Shown here piece after piece: positions 17,604 to 25,359 of a DNA stretch of 64,000 nucleotides. The translations under genes were made by a program, and so were the position numbers. The stretch is from Bradyrhizobium japonicum USDA 6 (lineage in GTDB: Bacteria > Pseudomonadota > Alphaproteobacteria > Rhizobiales > Xanthobacteraceae), in NCBI RefSeq assembly GCF_000284375.1, contig NC_017249.1, forward strand, positions 5,682,001 through 5,746,000. The letters are read 5' to 3'. The notes below the pieces were generated by a model that searched no databases, had not been told where the DNA came from, and saw only the letters and a list, made by a program, of their open reading frames with translations. Each line of letters opens with the position of its first letter. The first letter of the stretch is position 1.

Positions 17604-18425
17604 CTAGAAGCATAGCGTGGTGACGAGCTTGCCCTGCTTGTCCTTGATCGCATAGGGACAGCGGATCCGCTCCAGCGCCTTCTTGGCGTCCTCGTCGCCA
17701 AGCGCGGCAGCGCGCTCGTAATAGGCCTTGGCGGCATCCTTGTCCTTGGCGCCGCCGCGGCCTTCCTGCGCGAAGGCGCCCATCCGCTCCAGCGCGCCGG
17801 GATGGTTTTGTGCCGCCGCCTTCTCGAACATCGCGCGCGCCGCGACGTCGTCCCGCTCGCCGCCGTTGCCGTTGGAGAGCATCAGGCCAAGCTGGTACTG
17901 CGCCTCCGCGTTGGTCTCGGCCGCCCTGCCGAGCAGCGCGCGCGCCTGTGCGGGGTCGGCCGGCGCAGCACCGCCGGCGCCGCCGAGGGCGGCAAGATTG
18001 CTGACACCGCGAGGATTGCCGGCCTGCGCCGCCCGCTCGAACAGCTTTCGCGCTTGTGCTTCATCTTTCGCGACACCGGAGCCGGTGCCGTAGGCGACGC
18101 CGAGCTCGACCATCGCCGCGCTCGATCCCTTGTCGGCCGCCTTGCGCCAGGCGGCGATCGCCTCCGCCGTCTGCCGGTTGGCGGCATAGGCGCGGCCAAG
18201 CGCGAACATCGCGCGCCGCGACGACGGTGCGGCCTGCTTGCAGAATTTGACGGCGGTCGCAATGTCGGAGGCAGCAAGCTCGGTCACGCCCTTCACATCG
18301 GCCGGCTTGTCGGGATCGCTGGGATCGGCGGCCAGCCGGTCGCACAGGACGAGATCGGCCGATTGGGCATGCGCCGATAACGGCGCTGCAAGCGCGAGGA
18401 GGATGGCAAGGAGACAAATCCGCAT
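17604..18425 (-). CDS. SEL1-like repeat protein, secreted
   Basis: The 273-residue protein has a signal peptide (ICLLAILLALAAPLSAHA) and a helical-repeat body. At least four SEL1-type units are visible, with motifs such as AMVELGVAYGTGSGV, KLFERAAQAGNPRG, AQYQLGLMLSNGNG and YYERAAALGDEDA. Such solenoids hold protein partners in the periplasm or envelope. ATG 18425 is chosen because it opens directly into the signal peptide. It lies 32 bases after the ModA-like gene and may be in one operon with it and with the GrlR-like gene at 19160. Confidence 0.85.
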   Translation of the reverse strand: MRICLLAILLALAAPLSAHAQSADLVLCDRLAADPSDPDKPADVKGVTELAASDIATAVKFCKQAAPSSRRAMFALGRAYAANRQTAEAIAAWRKAADKGSSAAMVELGVAYGTGSGVAKDEAQARKLFERAAQAGNPRGVSNLAALGGAGGAAPADPAQARALLGRAAETNAEAQYQLGLMLSNGNGGERDDVAARAMFEKAAAQNHPGALERMGAFAQEGRGGAKDKDAAKAYYERAAALGDEDAKKALERIRCPYAIKDKQGKLVTTLCF

Positions 18426-18457
18426 GGGCGCCACGTTGCGTCTCTGCTCCGGCAAAT

Positions 18458-19141
18458 TCAAGGCTCGAGTCCCGATTGGCGCAGCACCGGGACGACCTCC
18501 GGCGATGCCAGATAGCGCAGCAGCCGATCGGCCGCTTCGGCATGTCTGGCGTTGGCCATGCGGCCGGCGGAGAACACGGCCGGTGTCTGCAAATCGCGCG
18601 GGATCGGGCCGACGACCTCGATGCCCTCGACCTGCTTCAGCTCGCTGATCTGCTGCACGGCGAGGTCGGCCTCGCCGCTGACGAGCCGCTCCGCCGTAAA
18701 GCCCTGCTCGACGATGGTGGCCTTGGCGTTGATCTCGGCTGCGATGCCCCATCGCTGGATCAGCTGTGCGAAATAGACACCGCTCGCGCCCAGCCGCGAA
18801 TAGGCCACGGACCGCGCCGCGAGCAGCGTTTTGCGGAGCGCGGCTTCGCCGCCGATGTCGGGATGCGCCTGCCCTGCCCGCACGGCAATGCCGACATAAG
18901 AGCGCGCCAGATCGACTGAGCCCTCGGCGATCACACGGCCCTCGCCGATCATCTCGTCGAGCCCCTCACGGGTAAGGATCACGAGATCGGCGGCCTCGCC
19001 GTCGCGTAGCCGTTTCAGCAGTGCCAGGGTTGGCGCGAAGTCGGCATCGACGTGGATGCCGCTGGCGGCCTCGAAGGCGGAGGACAGGCTGCGCATCGCG
19101 CCCATCAGGCCGAGCGTCGAGAGCATGCGAAATTTTTCCAT
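18458..19141 (-). CDS. ModA-like substrate-binding domain protein, without signal peptide
   Basis: The 227-residue protein has the fold pattern of periplasmic type II binding proteins of the molybdate group: SSAFEAASGIHVDADF near the start, DLVILTREGLDEM, VAYSRLGASGVYF and a helical C-terminal end. It begins MEKFRMLSTLG and lacks a signal peptide, which is odd for an importer component. No permease or ATPase lies beside it. A cytoplasmic ligand sensor is possible; an export signal from a missed upstream start is not seen. ATG 19141 follows AGGAA. The gap to the GrlR-like gene upstream is 18 bases. Confidence 0.72.
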   Translation of the reverse strand: MEKFRMLSTLGLMGAMRSLSSAFEAASGIHVDADFAPTLALLKRLRDGEAADLVILTREGLDEMIGEGRVIAEGSVDLARSYVGIAVRAGQAHPDIGGEAALRKTLLAARSVAYSRLGASGVYFAQLIQRWGIAAEINAKATIVEQGFTAERLVSGEADLAVQQISELKQVEGIEVVGPIPRDLQTPAVFSAGRMANARHAEAADRLLRYLASPEVVPVLRQSGLEP

Positions 19142-19159
19142 GGGCTATTCCTGTCGCGA

Positions 19160-19861
19160 TCAGGCGCGGTGCATCAGCTTGAGCGCGGCGGTCAGGCGCA
19201 GGCTGCGCTTGCCGGCGAGCGCCGTTGCCTCCAGCACCGCCTGCTCCGTGTCATAGGTGCCGGAGAAACCGATGCCGACCTCGTGGCCGCCGAAGATCGG
19301 ATCGTCCTTGGCCGGCGTGTGCTCCTGGTTGAGGATCTGCCCCTTCCAGCGGCCATTCGCGGCAGTGTAGCTGCCGAGATAGTAGAACGAGGCGTCGCCG
19401 CCGAGGATGCGGCCCTGGTTGAGCAGCATCACGCCGGTCAGGCCGCCATCGACGCCGTCGAGCATGCGCAGGTGTACCGAATAGAGCCCGTCGGCGATGC
19501 CGGCCTCGCCGACGCCGCCCGCGATCGGCACCTCGTCTTCGGTGATCGGCGTCATCACCGACTGGAAGGGCACGCCGGGCAGCTCTTTCAGCTCGCCCTT
19601 GAAGCGATAGAGATCGCCGTCCGCCCAGCCCTTCGCAAGCAAGGTCGCATCGTCGGTGCCGGCCATGGCGCGGTAGTTCGGGTCCGGGTTGTGGCGGACC
19701 GTCTTGATCACGATGTCGACGCCGGCTTCGGTCCTCTCATAGGTGCCGATATGAGCGAAGGCCGAATTGCCGCCGAGCATCTTGCCATTGCCGGCATGCA
19801 TCACGCTCCGGCCGACCGCGTCGCCGAGCTGAAATCGCACCTTGTAGAAGCCTTCAAACAC
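19160..19861 (-). CDS. GrlR-like protein with internally duplicated module (copy 2)
   Basis: The 233-residue paralogue of 16059-16763 shares the same two-module plan. The first module reads FEGFYKVRF then GKMLGGNSAFAHIGTY; the second reads IADGLYSVHL then GRILGGDASFYYLGSY. The shared end is GKRSLRLTAALKLMHRA. The middle regions differ clearly between the two copies, so they are not recent duplicates. The start is GTG 19861, next to the motif that opens the first module in both copies. It is the first gene of a tight minus-strand run with the ModA-like and SEL1 genes. GrlR assignment is by motif memory; function is unknown. Confidence 0.68.
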   Translation of the reverse strand: MFEGFYKVRFQLGDAVGRSVMHAGNGKMLGGNSAFAHIGTYERTEAGVDIVIKTVRHNPDPNYRAMAGTDDATLLAKGWADGDLYRFKGELKELPGVPFQSVMTPITEDEVPIAGGVGEAGIADGLYSVHLRMLDGVDGGLTGVMLLNQGRILGGDASFYYLGSYTAANGRWKGQILNQEHTPAKDDPIFGGHEVGIGFSGTYDTEQAVLEATALAGKRSLRLTAALKLMHRA

Positions 19862-19975
19862 CAGCCGTGTCCCCGGCCCCGCGCATCCAGGGGCATTCTA
19901 TCCCGGTTTCGCCGGCGATGGACAGACTTCAAGCCGGCATGGCCGGCAGACCCACAACTACGGCTGTCATCGGAA

Positions 19976-20013
19976 CGCAAAAATCCGCCGGAGCTTTGCA
20001 GCTCCGGCGGATT
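19976..20013 (-). terminator. Rho-independent terminator of glnII
   Basis: On the minus strand AATCCGCCGGAGC and GCTCCGGCGGATT form a 13-base-pair stem with a six-base loop, followed by TTTTGCG. It lies 45 bases after the glnII stop. A second GC-rich inverted repeat (CCCGGGCC) lies between the stem and the gene. Confidence 0.88.
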
Positions 20014-20057
20014 GAAGACCAACCCGGGCCAGCCCCCCGGCCCGGGCCGGGAGGGTC

Positions 20058-21092
20058 TTAGGCCGCGGCCTTCTTGTCGGCCGGCACGGACGCGATCGTC
20101 TTCAGGATCTGCGAAGCGATCTGGTATGGGTCGCCCTGCGAGTTCGGACGGCGGTCTTCCAGATAGCCCTTGTAGCCGTTGTTGACGAAGGAGTGCGGAA
20201 CGCGGATCGAGGCGCCGCGATCGGCAACGCCGTAGCTGAACTTGTTCCAAGGCGCGGTCTCGTGCTTGCCGGTCAGACGCTTGTCGTTGTCCGGGCCGTA
20301 GACGGCGATGTGGTCCATCAGGTTCTTGTCGAAGGCCGCCATCAGCGCCTCGAAATACTCCTTGCCGCCGACCGTACGCATGTACTCGGTGGAGAAGTTG
20401 GCGTGCATGCCGGAGCCGTTCCAGTCGGTGTCGCCGAGCGGCTTGCAGTGGAACTCGATGTCGATGCCGTACTTCTCGGTCAGGCGCAGCATCAGGTAGC
20501 GGGCCATCCACATTTCGTCAGCGGCCTTCTTGGAGCCCTTGCCGAAGATCTGGAATTCCCACTGGCCCTTCGCGACTTCCGCGTTGATGCCTTCATGGTT
20601 GATGCCGGCCGCGAGGCAGAGGTCGAGATGCTCTTCGACGATCTTGCGGGCGACGTCGCCGACGTTGGAGAAGCCGACGCCGGTGTAGTACGGGCCCTGC
20701 GGGGCCGGATAGCCGGACGACGGGAAGCCGAGCGGACGGCCGTCCTTGTAGAAGAAGTATTCCTGCTCGAAGCCGAACCATGCGCCGGCGTCATCGAGGA
20801 TGGTGGCGCGCTTGTTGGACGCGTGCGGGGTCTTGCCATCGGGCATCATGACTTCGCACATCACGAGCACGCCGTTGGTGCGCGCGGCGTCCGGGAACAC
20901 GGCGACCGGCTTCAGCACGCAATCGGAGCTGTGGCCTTCGGCCTGCTGCGTGGAGGAGCCATCGAAGCCCCAGAGCGGAAGCTGCTCGAGCGTCGGGAAC
21001 GACGCGAATTCCTTGATCTGTGTTTTGCCGCGCAAGTTCGGAGTCGGCGTATATCCGTCGAGCCAAATGTACTCGAGCTTATACTTGGTCAT
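20058..21092 (-). CDS. glnII: Glutamine synthetase type II
   Basis: The 344-residue enzyme makes glutamine from glutamate, ammonia and ATP in the cytoplasm. It is the eukaryote-like GSII typical of Rhizobiales and some actinobacteria, and far shorter than GSI (about 470 residues). It begins MTKYKLEYIWLDGYTPTPNL. LWGFDGSSTQQ, the Glu-rich WFGFEQEYFF, and NGSGMHANFST near the middle fit the catalytic metal and substrate sites. DRGASIRVPHSF is a further conserved block. ATG 21092 follows AGAGAGG. The gene stands alone between a sigma-54 promoter and a strong terminator, as expected for nitrogen-regulated expression. Confidence 0.96.
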   Translation of the reverse strand: MTKYKLEYIWLDGYTPTPNLRGKTQIKEFASFPTLEQLPLWGFDGSSTQQAEGHSSDCVLKPVAVFPDAARTNGVLVMCEVMMPDGKTPHASNKRATILDDAGAWFGFEQEYFFYKDGRPLGFPSSGYPAPQGPYYTGVGFSNVGDVARKIVEEHLDLCLAAGINHEGINAEVAKGQWEFQIFGKGSKKAADEMWMARYLMLRLTEKYGIDIEFHCKPLGDTDWNGSGMHANFSTEYMRTVGGKEYFEALMAAFDKNLMDHIAVYGPDNDKRLTGKHETAPWNKFSYGVADRGASIRVPHSFVNNGYKGYLEDRRPNSQGDPYQIASQILKTIASVPADKKAAA

Positions 21093-21176
21093 TGAGCCTC
21101 TCTGTAGATGATGCGAAAGGTGGGGTTGAGAGCCCCCGCACGTTTGTACCCGGCCATCATCGGCCGCCCGTCTACA

Positions 21177-21193
21177 AGCATTTTGCGTGCCAA
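21177..21193 (-). promoter_or_regulatory. Sigma-54 (-24/-12) promoter of glnII
   Basis: The minus strand reads TGGCACGCAAAATGCTT. The GG and GC dinucleotides are exactly 10 bases apart, and the first block TGGCACG is a perfect match to the RpoN consensus. The second block is ATGCT instead of TTGCT. Transcription would start near 21166, giving a leader of about 75 bases. NtrC control of glnII is known in Bradyrhizobium; I did not find a clear pair of NtrC boxes by eye, although a GTGCG...CGCAC inverted pair lies near 21262-21283. Confidence 0.82.
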
Positions 21194-21363
21194 AAGGCCG
21201 CAGCGCGGGAGGTTTTCCACCGCCGCCGGGATCGGCCCGCCGACGGCAAACCGTCCCCGGCAACGTGCGTCATAGCCGCGCACCTTCGCGTGAAGCTGCA
21301 CTGCAAAAATCCCGCGGAAAACGCCTGATTCTGGAGCAGACGTACCGTTGCCGGAGGTTGCCG

Positions 21364-21465
21364 ATGAAACGCGCATCAACGTCCAGCAACTTTCGCAAAG
21401 TCCTGCGCCTCTGCCTAGCAACCTTTGGAATGGCCCAGGCGTTAGCCACCGACATGGTGCCTTAG
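21364..21465 (+). CDS. Possible 33-residue secreted peptide
   Basis: ATG 21364 is preceded by GGAGG at a six-base spacing. The frame reads a basic start MKRASTSSNFRK, then a hydrophobic segment VLRLCLATFGMAQALA, ending ATDMVP. This is the shape of a minimal signal peptide or tiny exported peptide. It is divergent from glnII. No function is known and the short length makes it tentative. Confidence 0.35.
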   Translation: MKRASTSSNFRKVLRLCLATFGMAQALATDMVP

Positions 21466-21628
21466 GGGATGCAGAGGGTCAGATGCTCACGGATTAGGCA
21501 GCAACTGATTTCCTTTTCAGCACTTTCCAATTCGGGATGCGCGGCCGATATGGGGAATCCAGTAACCACAATCGAACGAGTCGGGCGCACCATGGAGGCC
21601 AAGGCGCTTCGACCCAGGAGCAATCGCA

Positions 21629-21832
21629 ATGATGAATAATGGTCTGAATCACGGATCTGCAACGATCTACCAATTCCCTGTCGGGGGCCGCGCGGCTCTC
21701 GCCGGACGCCGCTATGGCGACACCCGCCTTCCTGCCGATCATGCTTCGCTTCCCGCGAACGTCTCGATCTGCAGCGACAGCTGGTACCACCAGGATGCGG
21801 TCGACGAATCAAAGCCCAAATGGGAACGCTAA
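21629..21832 (+). CDS. DUF2735 domain small protein
   Basis: The 67-residue protein contains ATIYQFPVGGRAAL, the hallmark of DUF2735, and a C-terminal SWYHQDAVDESKP block. The family is confined largely to Rhizobiales and has no known role. ATG 21629 follows AGGAG at eight bases. A strong terminator lies 55 bases downstream. The gap to glnII contains only promoter DNA and one tiny candidate peptide. Confidence 0.82.
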   Translation: MMNNGLNHGSATIYQFPVGGRAALAGRRYGDTRLPADHASLPANVSICSDSWYHQDAVDESKPKWER

Positions 21833-21887
21833 TGTTTGTGTTTGGTATGATACCGCCGCGCTCGCGCAAGCGTCCGACGGAAGTTTG

Positions 21888-21923
21888 AAAAAGGGTCGAA
21901 ACAACGAGGTTTCGGCCCTTTTT
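21888..21923. terminator. Bidirectional terminator
   Basis: AAAAAGGGTCGAAAC and GTTTCGGCCCTTTTT form a 15-base-pair stem with one wobble pair and a six-base loop. T-runs occur on both strands, so it can serve the DUF2735 gene and also the end of the convergent MliC-like gene. Confidence 0.88.
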
Positions 21924-21943
21924 GATTCCGGGTGGACTCCCGG

Positions 21944-22270
21944 CTAGAGCGCGGGCTTTTCGATCACCGTGCAGGCCGTGACCGGTCGCTTCAGGTGCTT
22001 GACCGTGGTCGCTCCGGTCTTGCCGATCCTCAGCGTGACGCCTGCCCCCGAATAACGCGTGCCAGAAAGCGCCAGCCGCTTCTCCAGCGTGACAGGTTCG
22101 CCGTCGATCTGGAGGAAGGCGCGTTTGTCGTGGTCATAAAATCCCACGATGAACTGCGTACCATCGACGCAGCGATAGGTCCGGAACGTCTGCGCGTCCG
22201 CCTGTCCCGCACCGATAATTCCGCCCGACAGCATGGTGATCGCCAAGACAATGGCCTTGTGCCGGCCCAT
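21944..22270 (-). CDS. MliC/PliC-like lysozyme inhibitor domain protein
   Basis: The 108-residue protein has a signal peptide (IVLAITMLSGGIIGAGQADA). The small beta domain matches the MliC family: TYRCVDGTQFIVGFYDH, then the SGTRYSGAGVTLRIGK segment and a late Cys in VTACTV. MliC/PliC proteins bind and block C-type lysozyme. The signal sequence has no lipobox Cys, so the product should be soluble in the periplasm (PliC-like). It is divergent from the phosphatase gene. Confidence 0.78.
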   Translation of the reverse strand: MGRHKAIVLAITMLSGGIIGAGQADAQTFRTYRCVDGTQFIVGFYDHDKRAFLQIDGEPVTLEKRLALSGTRYSGAGVTLRIGKTGATTVKHLKRPVTACTVIEKPAL

Positions 22271-22338
22271 GATTGCCCCCTGAATGCACTCAAGGACGCC
22301 GTAGTGCGTCCAGTGGAAACATAACCCAAGCTGATCTC

Positions 22339-23082
22339 ATGCCAGATTCCCTTGCCCGCCACCTCGCCCTGCAAGGCGCCAGCAATTTTCGCGACCTCGG
22401 CGGCTATCCGACTTCGGATGGCCGCACCACGCGCTGGCGCCACATCTTCCGCTCTAACCATCTCGGCCAGCTCACGGCCGCCGACGTCGAGATCGTCCGG
22501 GCGCTGGGCGTGCGCAGCGCCTTCGATTTTCGCGGCGTCGAGGAGCGCGCGGCCGGCGTCTGCGTCGTGAACGAGATCACGGTGCATTCGCTGCCGATCG
22601 AGCCAACTGTCGTAGCCGCGCTGCGCGCCGAGCTTGCCAAGGGCAGGCTCACCGCGCCGGTCGCGCTCGAGCTCATGCGGGAGTCCTACCGCAACTATGT
22701 CCGCCACAACACGCACAGTTTCCGCATGCTGTTCGGCCATCTCCTGGAAGACCGCGCGCCGCTGGTCATCCACTGCACCGCCGGCAAGGACCGCACCGGC
22801 TTTGCAAGCGCGCTGATCCTGCATGCGCTCGGCGTGGCCGACGAGGTCATTGCCGAGGACTACCTGTTGACCAACCGGCACTACAGGCGCGACGCATCGA
22901 ACGCCTCCGATCTTCCCGCCGACGTCCTCGATGCGATCGGCAGTGTCGAGGCCTCATACCTTGCTGCTGCCTTCGAGGCGGTCGGCAACGAATATGGCGA
23001 TCTCGAAACCTACTTGCGCGACGGCCTCAAGCTCGGCACACCGGAGCAAACCGCGCTGAAGGCGCGTTATCTGCAATCGTAA
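22339..23082 (+). CDS. Tyrosine-protein phosphatase (Y_phosphatase3 family)
   Basis: The 247-residue protein contains the P-loop HCTAGKDRTG, the Cys-x5-Arg signature of tyrosine-type phosphatases. The N-terminal blocks NFRDLGGYPTSDGR and RSNHLGQLTAAD are typical of the PF13350 family, which includes the Mycobacterium PtpB phosphatase. It is cytoplasmic. ATG 22339 is chosen over an upstream in-frame start because the conserved domain starts 20 residues later. It is followed after 23 bases by an SDR gene, probably co-transcribed. Confidence 0.86.
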   Translation: MPDSLARHLALQGASNFRDLGGYPTSDGRTTRWRHIFRSNHLGQLTAADVEIVRALGVRSAFDFRGVEERAAGVCVVNEITVHSLPIEPTVVAALRAELAKGRLTAPVALELMRESYRNYVRHNTHSFRMLFGHLLEDRAPLVIHCTAGKDRTGFASALILHALGVADEVIAEDYLLTNRHYRRDASNASDLPADVLDAIGSVEASYLAAAFEAVGNEYGDLETYLRDGLKLGTPEQTALKARYLQS

Positions 23083-23105
23083 GCGGCCGCGCCGGGAGAA
23101 CGACG

Positions 23106-23786
23106 ATGCAAGGCAAGGTTCTGATCGTGACCGGCGCGCTCGGCGCACTTGGCAAGGTTGTCACCGAGACAGCGTTGGCGCGCGGCGCGCGTGTGGCCGG
23201 CATCGATCACGCGCCCTCGCAGGTGTCGGCAACGCCCGAACGCATCGAGATCGGCGGCGTCGATCTGTCCGACCCAGCACAAGCGAAGACGGCGGTCGAG
23301 GCGGCGGCAAAGCACTTCGGCAGGCTGGATGCGGTGATCAACATCGCCGGCGGCTTCGCGTTCGAGAGCGTGGGCGACGGCAACATCAAGACGTGGCAGC
23401 GCTTGTATGCGCTCAACGTGCTGACGGCCCTCAACACCTCGCGCGCGGCGCTGCCGCATCTCGCCGCGTCCGGGACCGGCCGCATCGTCAATATCGGCGC
23501 CACGGGCGCGCTTCAGGCAGGTTCGGGCATGGGCCCCTATGCGGCGTCGAAAGCCGGCGTGCATCGCCTCACCGAGGCACTTGCCAACGAGTGGAAGGGC
23601 AAGGTGACCGTGAACGCGGTGCTGCCGTCGATCATCGACACCAAGGCCAACCGCGCCGACATGCCGAAAGCGGATTTCTCCAAATGGGTGACACCGCAGG
23701 AACTCGCCGAGGTGATCCTCTTCCTCGCCAGCGATGCCGCGAGCGGCGTCACCGGCGCGCTGATCCCGGTCGGCGGGCGGGTGTAG
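23106..23786 (+). CDS. SDR family NAD(P)-dependent oxidoreductase
   Basis: The 226-residue protein has the Rossmann motif TGALGALG (9-16), the acidic stretch GVDLSD, NIAGG in place of NNAG, and the active-site YAASK. Family length and layout are normal for classical short-chain dehydrogenases. The substrate is not known. ATG 23106 follows GGGAGAA. Co-transcription with the phosphatase gene is likely. Confidence 0.88.
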   Translation: MQGKVLIVTGALGALGKVVTETALARGARVAGIDHAPSQVSATPERIEIGGVDLSDPAQAKTAVEAAAKHFGRLDAVINIAGGFAFESVGDGNIKTWQRLYALNVLTALNTSRAALPHLAASGTGRIVNIGATGALQAGSGMGPYAASKAGVHRLTEALANEWKGKVTVNAVLPSIIDTKANRADMPKADFSKWVTPQELAEVILFLASDAASGVTGALIPVGGRV

Positions 23787-23808
23787 TCGCAGTTCTGGTC
23801 TGATGAGC

Positions 23809-23834
23809 CCCGCTCCGATTCAATCGGAGGCGGG
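23809..23834 (+). terminator. Hairpin after the SDR gene
   Basis: CCCGCTCCGATT pairs with AATCGGAGGCGGG apart from one bulged base. It lies 22 bases after the SDR stop and before the GTG start at 23879. There is no T-run, so its strength as a terminator is uncertain. Confidence 0.5.
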
Positions 23835-23878
23835 AAGGCTCTAGACTGCTCGCAACTGATTCTCCAATCGGACCTACC

Positions 23879-24565
23879 GTGGAAACCGCGCTCTACCTTC
23901 CCGTCAAACGCTTCCTCGAAGAGCTCGGCTTCACGGTCAAGGGCGAGATCGGCGGCTGCGACCTCGTCGGTCTCAGCGCCGGCGATCCGCCTGTCGTGGT
24001 GATCGGCGAGCTCAAGCTCGCCTTCAATCTCGAGCTGATCTTGCAGGCCGTCGATCGCGCGCCCGCCGGCGACGAGGTCTGGATCGCCGCAAAGATGTCG
24101 ATCCGCGGCAAGGGGCGCGAGAGCGATGCGCGTTACCGCAACCTCTGCCGCCGCCTCGGCTTCGGTATGCTTGGGGTTACCGACCGCGGCCAGGTCGAGG
24201 TGCTGGTGAAGCCGCCGACGGCAGCGCCGCGCCGCGAGCCGAAGGTCCGTTCACGCCTGGTCGCCGAACATCAGCGCCGCCAGGGCGATCCCGTGCTCGG
24301 TGGCAGCACCCGCGCGCCGATCATGACGGCCTATCGCCAGCAGGCGCTGGCCTGTGCCTCGGCGCTCGCGGGAGGCCCGCGGCGCGTGAGCGAATTGCGC
24401 GAACGCTGCCCCGACGCCGGCAAGATCTTGCTTAACAATGTGTATGGCTGGTTCGAACGCGCCGAGCGGGGAATCTACGGGCTGACCGAGGCCGGACACG
24501 CGGCGCTGAAACGCTGGCCGCAGGCACCGATGAAAGAAACGCCCCGCGAGGCATCGCCGCCCTAG
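23879..24565 (+). CDS. DUF2161 protein, PD-(D/E)XK-type nuclease fold
   Basis: The 228-residue protein starts METALYLPVKRFLEELGF. It continues with GEIGGCDLVGL and VVVIGELKLAF, where Asp and Glu-x-Lys match the PD-(D/E)XK nuclease core. This is the pattern of DUF2161, predicted to be a phosphodiesterase. A winged-helix-like C-terminal part follows (RVSELRERCPDAGKIL, then YGLTEAGHAALKRW). The GTG 23879 start fits the first conserved residues. The gene may act in nucleic acid processing, but no partner is nearby. Confidence 0.78.
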   Translation: METALYLPVKRFLEELGFTVKGEIGGCDLVGLSAGDPPVVVIGELKLAFNLELILQAVDRAPAGDEVWIAAKMSIRGKGRESDARYRNLCRRLGFGMLGVTDRGQVEVLVKPPTAAPRREPKVRSRLVAEHQRRQGDPVLGGSTRAPIMTAYRQQALACASALAGGPRRVSELRERCPDAGKILLNNVYGWFERAERGIYGLTEAGHAALKRWPQAPMKETPREASPP

Positions 24566-24590
24566 CGGAAATCAGGTCGGGAGACATCGC

Positions 24591-24890
24591 ATGATCGTTG
24601 TGACTGGCAGCGTAACGGTCCGCACCGAGACGTTCGACGAGGCGCGCCGCCTGAGCCTCGAGCATGTTCATCGGTCACGACAGGAACCCGGCTGCATCTC
24701 CCATGGAGTGCATGTCGACTGCGAGAATCCGCTCAGGCTGGTGTTCTTCGAGCAATGGGCCGACCGCGCCGCGCTCGCCGCCCACTTTGCGGTACCTGCA
24801 TCCGGCGAGTTCGTGCGCACCTTGCGCTCGCTGGCCACGGGGCCGACCACGCTCGATCTCTATGAGGCCGGCAGGCTCGAAAAACTGTGA
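24591..24890 (+). CDS. ABM-domain monooxygenase-like protein
   Basis: The 99-residue protein has the antibiotic-biosynthesis-monooxygenase fold pattern: a first strand VVTGSVTV, SLEHVHRSRQEPGCISHGV, and LVFFEQWADRAALAAHF. These dimeric ferredoxin-like proteins include quinol monooxygenases and non-enzymatic relatives. ATG 24591 lies 25 bases after the DUF2161 stop, so the pair may be co-transcribed. No cofactor motif is expected in this family. Confidence 0.82.
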   Translation: MIVVTGSVTVRTETFDEARRLSLEHVHRSRQEPGCISHGVHVDCENPLRLVFFEQWADRAALAAHFAVPASGEFVRTLRSLATGPTTLDLYEAGRLEKL

Positions 24891-24975
24891 GCGCATAGCT
24901 GTGATGCCACACCAAATTCATATTGCAATGCAACATCTCCGGCACTAGGTATCCCGGCATCAAACCGAGGCCGTT

Positions 24976-25281
24976 ATGAGCGCAGACTGGAATACCAAAT
25001 ATGGCACGCGGCGCGTGCGCCACGACCCGCCGACCCTGGACGAGGCGATCTTCGCCGCCGTCGGTATCACCGACGATCAGGAGCAGCAGGCGGAGATCGC
25101 GGCAGCGCTGATGGGGATGCCGATCGAAATCGTGCAGGCCGAGGTGAAGAAGCAGGCCCGCACCAACGGCCGCATCACTGCCACGCGCGTGATCGCTGGT
25201 GAACAGGGTGCGCAGCGCTCGGTCGTGGTCGAACGCCGTGTCGTCCGCCGCTTCGGCAACGACAAGCGCACCGGCACCTGA
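24976..25281 (+). CDS. Conserved hypothetical protein
   Basis: The 101-residue product reads as a compact helical domain (PPTLDEAIFAAVGIT, then IAAALMGMPIEIVQAEVKK) with a basic tail rich in Arg and Val. No signal peptide or membrane segment is seen. I recognise it as a type common in Bradyrhizobium without a named domain. A strong terminator follows. Confidence 0.65.
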   Translation: MSADWNTKYGTRRVRHDPPTLDEAIFAAVGITDDQEQQAEIAAALMGMPIEIVQAEVKKQARTNGRITATRVIAGEQGAQRSVVVERRVVRRFGNDKRTGT

Positions 25282-25307
25282 GCGCTCAATTCCCTATCCC
25301 CAATACG

Positions 25308-25338
25308 AAAGCGGACCGGTTTTGCCGGTCCGCTTTTT
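25308..25338. terminator. Rho-independent terminator
   Basis: AAAGCGGACCGG and CCGGTCCGCTTTTT form a 12-base-pair stem with a five-base loop and a T-run on the plus strand. It ends the hypothetical gene at 24976-25281 and faces the convergent GNAT gene. Confidence 0.92.
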
Positions 25339-25359
25339 GATTCCAGTCCGCGTTTGGAT

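Noticed and set aside
18458..19141. Molybdate importer operon
   Set aside because: Only a ModA-like protein is present, without signal peptide, permease or ATPase.
16059..19861. Evidence for a type III secretion locus from the GrlR-like names
   Set aside because: No secretion apparatus, chaperone or effector gene is present in the window, so only the small domain similarity is reported.
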